Source: Trichormus sp. NMC-1 (GTDB lineage Bacteria; Cyanobacteriota; Cyanobacteriia; Cyanobacteriales; Nostocaceae). Taken from it: a stretch of 64,000 nucleotides of DNA. A program made the position numbers and the translations under genes. The stretch is taken from positions 105,693-169,692 of the forward strand of contig NZ_LZQD01000011.1 in the NCBI RefSeq assembly GCF_001858025.1, read 5' to 3'. This document shows positions 33,787 to 41,994 of the stretch, piece after piece (positions within the stretch are counted from its first letter, which is position 1; each line of letters begins with the position of its first letter). The notes beneath the pieces are model-generated. The model was not told the origin of the DNA. It did not search any database and saw nothing but the letters and a program-made list of their open reading frames with translations.

Positions 33787-34597
33787 TTTCTTTTATCCCC
33801 AATAATTCATTAGCATTCAATACGCTTTGCTCAAATTCTTTCAACCAAGCTGAAACACGAGATTTGATGACAATGTTGGCTTGTTTATCTTCTAAAACTT
33901 GACTAAAAGTTAAGTTCTTTTCATCAATATAGTCATAGGGTTTGAAAAATAAATCTGGCATTTTAATTTCTACCGCACCATCTGCCAAAAGTGTGGTGCG
34001 AGTATCGGAATTGTCATAGCGTTCAAACTTATCAGCTTCACCGTGGAACAGATTTTTTACAACTACATAATCAACGCGATCTCCACAGTATTTGTGAAGA
34101 ATTCGTAATATATTCACTGAGTCTTTTACCCTAGATAGTACACTCACCATTGTGACTCTGTATCCTAAGCCTTTGACAGCATCAAATACACCCAAGTCTT
34201 TCTCAAAATTCTCAAAAAATAGACCTGACTGGGCTGGTAAATCTACTAATACCAGTGGGGGAAGTTCTTTTTCTAAGTCTATTAGTAAGTCATCTGCACC
34301 ACCTCTTGTGAAAATATCAAGTAGCTTGACTCCAGGTTGTGCTGAGTCGTAGTGTCTATACAATTGGGCATTGCGATGATCTGAGTCATAAGCTAAATAC
34401 TTTAACTGTTTGTTGATATATAAATGTAGCAATCCCCTTGCAAATGTAGATTTACCTACACCTCCTTTATCCCCTGTGATAATTACTATTCTTCCTGTTT
34501 GTTCAGTTGTTTCTAACTGTTGATTTTGTGTAGTTTCTTCACTTGCTGGTATCTGTTCATTTTCATTCACGGTGGGGTTCTTCCTTTTTCTAGTCAT
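33758..34597 (-). CDS. ParA/TraL-like P-loop NTPase
   Basis: The P-loop is a standard deviant Walker A (TGDKGGVGKST, about residues 40-50), with LVLVDLPAQSG as Walker A'/B region. Length (279) and fold fit the MinD/ParA superfamily, and the sequence pattern resembles TraL/StbB mobilisation ATPases. It is the first of two tandem paralogues that overlap by 29 bases, suggesting a heterodimer. No ParB with a clear partner motif is adjacent, which argues for transfer or another role over classical partition. Confidence 0.7.
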   Translation of the reverse strand: MTRKRKNPTVNENEQIPASEETTQNQQLETTEQTGRIVIITGDKGGVGKSTFARGLLHLYINKQLKYLAYDSDHRNAQLYRHYDSAQPGVKLLDIFTRGGADDLLIDLEKELPPLVLVDLPAQSGLFFENFEKDLGVFDAVKGLGYRVTMVSVLSRVKDSVNILRILHKYCGDRVDYVVVKNLFHGEADKFERYDNSDTRTTLLADGAVEIKMPDLFFKPYDYIDEKNLTFSQVLEDKQANIVIKSRVSAWLKEFEQSVLNANELLGIKENAVITDQAA

Positions 34598-35343
34598 AAA
34601 TTAAGCAATGATATGCTTCAATATTGAAGATATTCTGGTAATGAAAGAGATAAACTAGTTTTTATTTAAGTTACAGCAGTTTTCGATAGCGAAGCGCTCC
34701 GTAGGAATCAAACTCACCACAAAAATAAATCGCATAACGAAGTCTAGCACTGGGTTTAATTCTTTCTACCTGTGGCACGTTTGATGACAATTGGCTGTAA
34801 GTTACGATCAACTCCAGTTAATTTTCAAGTTTATGAAAGCGTCAGTTGTATTTTTACAGTTTATTTACTCATTGATAAACCATCATTTGATGTAAAATAG
34901 TAGGCTTTTTGATGTATTCTATTACGGTTGATTATTCCTAAATTCAATTTCCACTCCAATCAGCGATTAAGTGGAATGTGGGGATAAACTGGTTGAGTAG
35001 ATGGGAGGCAATACTGTTCGCTTAACGAAATTTTCCATCTGAAACCCCCTTGTATAAAACCAATACCCCTTGAAAATGTTGTATTTGTGAAGGATATAGA
35101 GAACCTGTTAGCCTAGTTCGAGCGATAGCGTACTCTACGGGATCTTGCTACGCGGTAGCGTCTCGTATCCCTTACGGGACCGATAGCTTGCGTGGCGACG
35201 CAGGAGCCATAGGAATAGAGATAGTGCGACCTAGTAATCGCAGTTTCCGATGTTCATATTTTGTGCCAAAATATGTTTTAGTATTTAAATCTTGAATGTG
35301 TGATATAAATAACTAGTAGGTCATAAAATATTATTTGAATTAT
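34598..35343. other. Intergenic, 746 bases, with dispersed GC-rich repeats
   Basis: No gene is seen. GC-rich Nostoc-type repeats are at 34684-34706 and 35120-35208; the rest is AT-rich and unremarkable. It separates the ParA-like operon from the DISARM genes and may mark a module border. Confidence 0.5.
35120..35208. repeat. Nostoc-type dispersed GC-rich repeat
   Basis: The stretch contains GCGATAGCG, GCTACGCGGTAGCG (a palindrome with a short loop) and CTTACGGGACCGATAGC. Such GC-rich palindromic islands are typical of Nostocales intergenic DNA. Confidence 0.6.
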
Positions 35344-36144
35344 TCAAATTCCAGGAATTTGGCATAGGATATTTCTTGTAACCAAGCTTTCAAATTGCAT
35401 TTGTAAAGCTTGAGCAGTTACTGGATCATTTAGTAGTACACCAGCTTCAATATTCCGTTCATGAGCCGCTTCCGTAAAATTAGCAGAAGTTACAAGTAGC
35501 CGCTCTTGATCCACTACAATACATTTTGCGTGTAAACAAGCTTTTGCATCCATGCCCACTATTAGCGATCGCGGATCGTGGAATACTTCAGGTAGTCTTT
35601 TTCCTGGCCAAATATCTTGGCGAAAAGTATTGGCAAACTCCCGCAACAAAGTAGATGTTGGAGTTTCACTGTTGTGTGGTCGGTTGACGTTGAGAAACAT
35701 ACGTACACTTAGTTCTGGATTAGTATCCATTGCCTGCGATAGAATCCTAAATAACTCTCGTCCTTTGTGTCCCTTATCAATAGCAAAGCTGGAAATCAAA
35801 ACACTTGTTTTGGCAGTGCTAAACAACTCACGCACAACAACACTAGTATCGCGGCTTTGAGAACCAGAAATTTCTGGGCCAGTCCAAACCAAGTCAATGC
35901 GATCGCTCAGAGCTTGAGATGCAGTTCGTTCCTCTGCTAATAGTCGCAGTGTATAAGCGATATGCTCAGAATGTACACCTATGACATTGAGATGGTTGAG
36001 TTCATCAACAATGTCTCGATTTAAAGCCGCTGGGATGTAGTTAGCGACATTGGATATAGAAAAAGGCGGAGAAAGTCTGCCAGTTTCTAAAGCCGTTGCT
36101 AAATTAACAAGGGCTGGACGACTGAGGTTAAGAAAACTCTTCAT
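35344..36144 (-). CDS. drmC: DISARM DrmC, phospholipase D-like protein
   Basis: A PLD-superfamily HKD motif is complete: H205-A-K207 ... D212, followed by TSANFTEAAHERNIEAG. PLD-fold proteins of this type act as nucleases. The gene's ATG overlaps the drmB stop by four bases, so translation is coupled. The usual DISARM length is matched (266 residues). DrmC is the last of the three core DISARM genes and is reported to be dispensable for core activity in some systems. Confidence 0.82.
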   Translation of the reverse strand: MKSFLNLSRPALVNLATALETGRLSPPFSISNVANYIPAALNRDIVDELNHLNVIGVHSEHIAYTLRLLAEERTASQALSDRIDLVWTGPEISGSQSRDTSVVVRELFSTAKTSVLISSFAIDKGHKGRELFRILSQAMDTNPELSVRMFLNVNRPHNSETPTSTLLREFANTFRQDIWPGKRLPEVFHDPRSLIVGMDAKACLHAKCIVVDQERLLVTSANFTEAAHERNIEAGVLLNDPVTAQALQMQFESLVTRNILCQIPGI

Positions 36145-38015
36145 CCTCCTTTGTCCTCAAAGAATTCTGCCCCTGTTCCTTCAACAGTGGCAACTACCAA
36201 TGCTCTGTCAAGAAATTCATTACGCCGTTCGCAAGATGTTTCCGCAATCAGTAAACACCCATGACAAGCAGCACCATGTAAAAATCTATCTTCTTGTTCG
36301 GCATCTGGTTGATGTTGGGCGCAGACTGGATCGTTAGAACAAAGCCTCCCCATCTCCAGAGCAACTTCCAAATGGTATTCAATTCGGTTTCCTACTTCTA
36401 CCAATCCCCCTAAAGTACCTTCAGAACCGGGAGAACCAGTATATAAAAGAATGCCATAACCTGAGTCGCCAGCATAAATACGCTCACGAATTGAACTAGC
36501 AGCATAACCACACTCCAAAGACACAGCAGCAATTAACAGGTGTGACAGAGAGTGCAACATAATGTAAGGCAATCCAGGAAACTTGGCTTTTTCTTGAGCA
36601 ATACCTTTTTGTTGTCGCCAAATTTCAAAGCCCTTATTTAATTTCCGTCCCCGTTGTTTTACCGCATCTCGTTTGAGCCAATCTTCAATAGCTTCCTTGC
36701 GGAAAGCGATAAACACGCCTTCACCTTTGTTCTCAATTGCTGGCATCCAACTAGGCTCAATATCCAGAGCAGCCCGTCGGACTTGAATATCTAAATCGCC
36801 ATCAATATCAGGCATAATTGCCTCAAAGCGAGTAAAGCCAATTTGGGCAATTACTTCTCGAAGTCGGTGTACTAAAATAATTCGCTCTATTCGAGATAAC
36901 AATTCTGGTTTTAAGGTATCTAACTGCCGCGCCCGAGCATAAAAGTCACTATCAGGTATATCTTCCCCTACTTCAAAGGGACTAGATAGCAAAGTCTCGA
37001 TTTCTACTTGCTTAATGCTCTTGTATTCCTTGCCTTCTCCACTCTGTCGGCGCTGGATTTCTGCCCATACAGCCTCATCACTAAATCCTGCCAAGGCAAC
37101 AGCTACTTTTTGCTTTCTGCGTTCCTTTTTGACTTCATCACTACTTTCCGTATACTGAAGAAAATCTTCATAAACTGAATTAACGGCATTTTGTAAAGCT
37201 GCATTTGCGTCGGGTAAAGAAATAACGCTGAGAACCTGGGAAAAGTAAGCATTACTGGCAGAGCGAACCAACAGCCGATTATATTCTGGTTTTCCTGTAG
37301 CCTGAGAAAAGCAGAGTTCTTGGGCTTTGGGTCCAAGCCAAGGGCGATTTCCTTCACACTTGCCTAAGACCTTGCCATTGGGTACTGTGGCATCTGATAA
37401 TTGACGACGAGCTTTGCAAGCTTCGCAGCGCACAAAGATATCAGCAAAATCATTACCTGAACCGCCCTCATCAAACCACAGTAGACCTCGGCATTTAGGT
37501 TGAGACTCTTCATGGACAAAACGATACCAATTTATATCGCTAATATGCCCATTCAGGCAAGCTTGCACAAAACGCATGGGTACAACTGGTACTTTCTTTT
37601 TGTCAGCATTAAGATATTTGCCACTTACCAAACTACCCCAAGGCAGTAAAGGGCGTGTCCGGTAAACTTTGCTATTGGGTGCTGCTTCATTTGATTTAGG
37701 CCAAGTTTCTTCGACTTGAGCAACAAACCAACTGGGGAAAGCGAAGGCTGTAATTCCAGTGCGAGACGCTTTGGGATCTTTCTCATCTACAGGTGGGGCA
37801 TATAAGGCAATATCGTTAACCCCTAAAATTTCAGCAACTCGTTCCTCTAATCGTTCTTCATAAATGCGTTTTTTGTCGCCATGCCAGTGATTGAGTCCGC
37901 CGATTAGTATGGAATAATCGGGTAAATCTACCATTGCCCCTGGTCCAAAGGTAGATAATATTTGACTTTGGCGAATTTCTCCAGACGGAGGCCGCTTTTT
38001 GTTTGATTTACTCAT
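36141..38015 (-). CDS. drmB: DISARM DrmB, DUF1998 protein
   Basis: This 624-residue protein begins with SGEIRQSQILSTFGPGAMVD, the conserved N-terminus of DrmB. Cysteine clusters occur at CLNGH ... KCRG and RCEACKAR. The DUF1998 C-terminal part has CGYAASSIRERIY, CSNDPVCAQH and ACHGCLLIAETSCERR, with invariant cysteines expected to bind zinc. DrmB forms a complex with the helicase DrmA that loads on phage DNA. It overlaps both neighbours by four bases (drmA at 38012-38015, drmC at 36141-36144), a tight operon. Confidence 0.88.
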   Translation of the reverse strand: MSKSNKKRPPSGEIRQSQILSTFGPGAMVDLPDYSILIGGLNHWHGDKKRIYEERLEERVAEILGVNDIALYAPPVDEKDPKASRTGITAFAFPSWFVAQVEETWPKSNEAAPNSKVYRTRPLLPWGSLVSGKYLNADKKKVPVVPMRFVQACLNGHISDINWYRFVHEESQPKCRGLLWFDEGGSGNDFADIFVRCEACKARRQLSDATVPNGKVLGKCEGNRPWLGPKAQELCFSQATGKPEYNRLLVRSASNAYFSQVLSVISLPDANAALQNAVNSVYEDFLQYTESSDEVKKERRKQKVAVALAGFSDEAVWAEIQRRQSGEGKEYKSIKQVEIETLLSSPFEVGEDIPDSDFYARARQLDTLKPELLSRIERIILVHRLREVIAQIGFTRFEAIMPDIDGDLDIQVRRAALDIEPSWMPAIENKGEGVFIAFRKEAIEDWLKRDAVKQRGRKLNKGFEIWRQQKGIAQEKAKFPGLPYIMLHSLSHLLIAAVSLECGYAASSIRERIYAGDSGYGILLYTGSPGSEGTLGGLVEVGNRIEYHLEVALEMGRLCSNDPVCAQHQPDAEQEDRFLHGAACHGCLLIAETSCERRNEFLDRALVVATVEGTGAEFFEDKGG

Positions 38016-41000
38016 TTTTCTTCCTCCTCTACCTCAAATCCATCAGGATTACGAACCCACAAATTAACTGTTGGCTCAACATCACGTAAACTGCGTTGAG
38101 CTTTAAATTTTCGCTCTTCTAGTGGTTTTTTTGCTAATTCCGGGTCAAGTGGGTCAAATAATAGGGGCGGTGCTTCCCCAACTTCACGCTGGTACTGGAG
38201 GCTCATTTTTTGACCAGCAATATGTTCCCAGGTATCTAGTAAATCTTGGACTCGTTTTCTGACTTTTTGACGTAGTTCCTCAAGTTCAGTATTGCTTTTA
38301 TCTTTGTCGTGCATTTCTGCTCGTTTTGAGATTGTATCAACAACAAAATCCAAAGCTTGGCGGTGTTGAATAATATCACTGGCTCGGAGTGGTGCTGTCA
38401 TCCCAAAATGTCCTAAACGGGCTAAAGCAACAGTAATGGCAGCAATACCTCGGTCAATGGCACGAGGAGAAAAGGGTGTAACGCTGGTTGCTTCTACTGC
38501 TCGGTAAAAAGTAGCGTGCCAAGCAAAGAAACGTTCATAATGTGAGCGATCGCGTGGTCTATGAACATTAAGTAATGTTACTACTAGCCCCGGTCTTTCT
38601 TCATCTCGTCCCACACGACTGGTAGCTTGAATGTATTCTGCCGCTGTTTTAGGTTGACCGAGAACTACCATTAAACCTAAGCGAGTGATATCCAGACCGA
38701 CGGAAATCATATTGGTAGCTAACACCACGTCCACACGTTCTTTTTTGTCAAACGTGGCTTCTAAACGGCTTTTGGTATCTGCAACTTTGTTGGTGCTGAC
38801 ACGAGAGGTCAATTCTTCCGGTTCATCGTCAATTTTACGGTTAGCAAACAAACCCGAACTTTTACCAACTCGTTTACGTTGGCTGTAGCGAATCAGCCGA
38901 GAGTTGACTTCATCTTCGACAATGCGCCGACTACCACCCAGTTCGCGTAACGAATTAAAATATCCGAGCAATGTCATATAAGGGTCGGCTGGATTCTTGG
39001 GGTTTTTATCTCCACCTGCTGCTAACCATTCCTTCTGTGCTGCTCCCATCAATGCTAAATAAGTACGTAACAATACTACCTTGAGACTCCGCCCTTGGGC
39101 AGCAATTCCTACATAAGTACGAGCATTTTTCTCTTGGGCAGGAACTGTTTTCGCAAAAAATGAATCACGGCGGTCGGGTCCAGGTGGGGGAAAGACATCA
39201 ACTTCATTTCGCCCAAATAATGCTTGAATTTGCTTGGTTGCCCGGCGCACTGTCGCAGTGGAAGCTACAATCTTGGGACGGACTTTGTGACCATTTATTT
39301 CTTGACTGCACAGGGCATCAATTGCAGTTTCGTAAAGCCCTACCATTGTTCCTAATGGACCAGAAATCAAATGCAGTTCATCTTGAATAATTAAATCTGG
39401 TGGTGGCAGATAACCCTCAATTGCTTTACCTCTACCCGGATGAACTGGACTGTAAAAGCCATCTTTGTCATGACGTTCTACCCGCCCAAATAAAGCCCCA
39501 GTTTCTCCTACCCAAGGGAGACTGGCGAATTTGTCTACTGTGGCAATAATAAAACATGGCAGTCGGCGATAAATCGGTTCATCTACTGCTAATACTGGTA
39601 AAGGGCGATCGCCTTTAAAATGACAACGACGATTGGCACAATTTATACGTAAGTCTATAGGTTGGTCAGTATTAGGCAGTAGCTGAAATGAATAGTGGCT
39701 GAATTTAGTTCCGCACCAAGGACAATCTTCTAAAGGAATGGGTGAAGGTTTACGATTGTTATTTAAGAAGGCAATGGTACGGGAACGGGCGCTGTTTTCA
39801 TCATTGTCTCCTTTCTTACCCATTCGGTTAGGAGTTGCCGCTTGTCCTACCCACAATCCAATCTCAAATGGCCATGTTCCTAATTTCTCTATATTCTGTT
39901 CCCGTTCTAATTCTAGGGCGCAAATCATTGTCGCCGCCCGTCCCAGTTGGTCAAGGGTCAGCAGCCGCAATGTATAACGCATCAACACACTGAGTCCAGC
40001 CGATTTAATACCCGGATAACGCAGCCGTCGTAATACAAGTGTGAAAGCTGCCAGTCCTAAATAGGCTTCAGTTTTACCACCACCTGTAGGGAAAAACAGT
40101 AAATCTACCAGTTCCCGGTCTGAATGTTCGGGGTTAGCGATACCCACTAAGTTCATCAGCAAGAAAGCAAGCTGAAAGGGTCGCCAAGTAGGTGGCGTTA
40201 CAGATTCGGAAGTAATGTTTTTCTTATGAGTCGCACGCTGGCGCATTGATAAGGCGATCGCTCGATTAGCAATGCGAAAAGCATCTAATACTTGTGGGTC
40301 ATCCAATGCCTTTAAGCCGGCCGCAATCCGGTCTTTTGCAATTCCGGCTCGATCTAATAGCTCTTTAGCTACATCTAACCGATTTTGCCCAGTTGGACAT
40401 TTGACTCGTTGCTCATCTATCCATTGGGTATAAGCACTAACCATCGGACTGAGTAAATTTTGCAAGGCTGCTGCTGTTGGTGCGGCGGCTAAGGCTTCCA
40501 TACCGACTTCTACGTTTGCAACTTTGGCTGCAATTACCTTTTCGACATCAGCCGTCGGTATCCAAGCGGTTCTTACTTCCTGACAGCCACCATGAGAATT
40601 GGCAATGGCGATCGCAGAAACGTTATGACCAACAGCATATTCATAATCATCTCGGTATTGTAAATCAGCAACTTTTTCATCCCAGTCTTCTCCATTGCGT
40701 CCACGTAAATTGGGGCGGGGGACAAAGGAATCTTCAGTCTGAATGATTAAATTTGTTTGAAAAGCATAAGCAGTATCCCGCTTTTCGTCAGAACTAGGGT
40801 GGCGATGATTAACTAAGAATATGGACACTGAGCGCGTTCCTGCTGGTACTAATTCTTCAGAGGGTACGGAACGGATTGAAACAACCAGTTGTAACCCATT
40901 GCTGTTAGGAACGTCAAAATATAAGGGAGAACTGCTACCACTCAGGGGAATTTCCAGTTGTTTAATTGTATTGCCTATATTTAAACCCAGGTCTAATTGA

Positions 41001-41485
41001 GTGGGTGTACTGCTTGTACGGAGAGGGATGGTAAGTTCAGCTTGTTTGGGAATTCGTTGCCAATCACCTGTAAAAGTAATTTGTCCACTGTCCTGATTTT
41101 CAGGCGTTAGCGGCTGGTAATCGCCCCACTGAACTGTAACATCAAGCTGAATAACGGTTTGGGGTATGAGGATGCTCAACCCCATTGAAGAAGGAAAATA
41201 GGCTTTACGGGCAAAGGCTTTGTCTGGAGTATTTTCGTCTTCACCAGAGCCAACATGACCACCTGCGTCTATTTCCTCATCGCTGGCGTTATCTGTTCGT
41301 TGCTCAACTGGTGCGCCGTAGGGGACGAGGAAGCCTGTTAGATACCATTTGGATGGTGCTTGATCTAAAATTTCTTCAGCGTGGACAAGATCATCGGGTG
41401 TGGGTCCGATGAGGTCAAGTTGTAAGGCATCAATAAGATGCGATCGCACTTGGGCGGAGGTTATTAGTATAGAATTTCCGGTCAA
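38012..41485 (-). CDS. drmA: DISARM DrmA, SNF2/SF2 helicase
   Basis: This is a large superfamily 2 helicase with all core motifs: P-loop FPTGGGKT (K471), DELH (702-705), STATV, and motif V/VI ATNMISVGLDITRLG then QATSRVGR. With the adjacent drmB and drmC it forms the DISARM core, in which DrmA unwinds and translocates on DNA carrying a free 5' end. The start is a TTG at 41485 with GGAG eleven bases upstream; no better start is seen. The drmMI/drmMII methyltransferases and the class-specific drmD/drmE genes are all absent. Confidence 0.88.
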   Translation of the reverse strand: MTGNSILITSAQVRSHLIDALQLDLIGPTPDDLVHAEEILDQAPSKWYLTGFLVPYGAPVEQRTDNASDEEIDAGGHVGSGEDENTPDKAFARKAYFPSSMGLSILIPQTVIQLDVTVQWGDYQPLTPENQDSGQITFTGDWQRIPKQAELTIPLRTSSTPTQLDLGLNIGNTIKQLEIPLSGSSSPLYFDVPNSNGLQLVVSIRSVPSEELVPAGTRSVSIFLVNHRHPSSDEKRDTAYAFQTNLIIQTEDSFVPRPNLRGRNGEDWDEKVADLQYRDDYEYAVGHNVSAIAIANSHGGCQEVRTAWIPTADVEKVIAAKVANVEVGMEALAAAPTAAALQNLLSPMVSAYTQWIDEQRVKCPTGQNRLDVAKELLDRAGIAKDRIAAGLKALDDPQVLDAFRIANRAIALSMRQRATHKKNITSESVTPPTWRPFQLAFLLMNLVGIANPEHSDRELVDLLFFPTGGGKTEAYLGLAAFTLVLRRLRYPGIKSAGLSVLMRYTLRLLTLDQLGRAATMICALELEREQNIEKLGTWPFEIGLWVGQAATPNRMGKKGDNDENSARSRTIAFLNNNRKPSPIPLEDCPWCGTKFSHYSFQLLPNTDQPIDLRINCANRRCHFKGDRPLPVLAVDEPIYRRLPCFIIATVDKFASLPWVGETGALFGRVERHDKDGFYSPVHPGRGKAIEGYLPPPDLIIQDELHLISGPLGTMVGLYETAIDALCSQEINGHKVRPKIVASTATVRRATKQIQALFGRNEVDVFPPPGPDRRDSFFAKTVPAQEKNARTYVGIAAQGRSLKVVLLRTYLALMGAAQKEWLAAGGDKNPKNPADPYMTLLGYFNSLRELGGSRRIVEDEVNSRLIRYSQRKRVGKSSGLFANRKIDDEPEELTSRVSTNKVADTKSRLEATFDKKERVDVVLATNMISVGLDITRLGLMVVLGQPKTAAEYIQATSRVGRDEERPGLVVTLLNVHRPRDRSHYERFFAWHATFYRAVEATSVTPFSPRAIDRGIAAITVALARLGHFGMTAPLRASDIIQHRQALDFVVDTISKRAEMHDKDKSNTELEELRQKVRKRVQDLLDTWEHIAGQKMSLQYQREVGEAPPLLFDPLDPELAKKPLEERKFKAQRSLRDVEPTVNLWVRNPDGFEVEEEEK

Positions 41486-41994
41486 AATATTATTATCTCC
41501 GTGTTATTAATGTGGCTCTTCATTACCTGTTATGCCAAATATAAGTTTATTTCTCCCAAAACCTTTATTTGTAAGGGTTTTTGCTGTTTTTGATGTCAAA
41601 TTTATGTTGAATAAACCGATGGATTAACCTACAATCCTTATATGGCAAGGATTTTTAAATTTTATGGGTTAATTTAGCATAGTAAGTACCGAAGAGCCAT
41701 ACCACCTTTGCGACAAGCCACAATTGCTTGCCGCAGCACATGAGGGCGATCGCTTTCTAAACGCACCGCTTGCTTGGTTTTGTCATACAATCCCTCTAGA
41801 CCGAATGGCACTAAGATAAGCCGAAAGCAATTTGAGATAAGGGTTTGAAGAATTGAGAGATAAACTTGAAGGGGTGAAGAGAGAAGATGCGGCTAGTTAG
41901 CGGCATATTTCCGCTAACTAGATAATTATATTTGTTGGATTAACAATTCATTCGAGTTTAGTTTCTACTCTTAATACTGTGTGATGAAATTACA
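41486..41994. other. Intergenic region with broken dehydrogenase fragment
   Basis: About 500 bases between drmA and the CHAT gene. It holds the pseudogene fragment at 41674-41811 beside an IS-end-like block; the rest is without genes. Confidence 0.5.
41674..41811 (-). pseudogene. Fragment of a zinc-dependent alcohol/formaldehyde dehydrogenase
   Basis: On the minus strand the frame reads KTKQAVRLESDRPHVLRQAI then VACRKGG, a segment characteristic of glutathione-independent formaldehyde and related zinc dehydrogenases (consensus TDRPHVLRxAIxACRKGG). It then runs into MALRYLLC and a stop, where the family continues TVSIPGVYGG. The junction falls exactly where the IS-end-like block begins, so an insertion followed by deletion seems to have left this 46-codon scrap. 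Confidence 0.65.

Noticed and set aside
33758..34597. Classical ParA-ParB partition locus
   Set aside because: No ParB with a recognisable motif or centromere repeats is adjacent, and the pair resembles TraL/StbB NTPases equally well.
36050..41412. Several plus-strand frames opposite drmABC
   Set aside because: They are antisense shadows of strongly supported helicase, DUF1998 and PLD genes.
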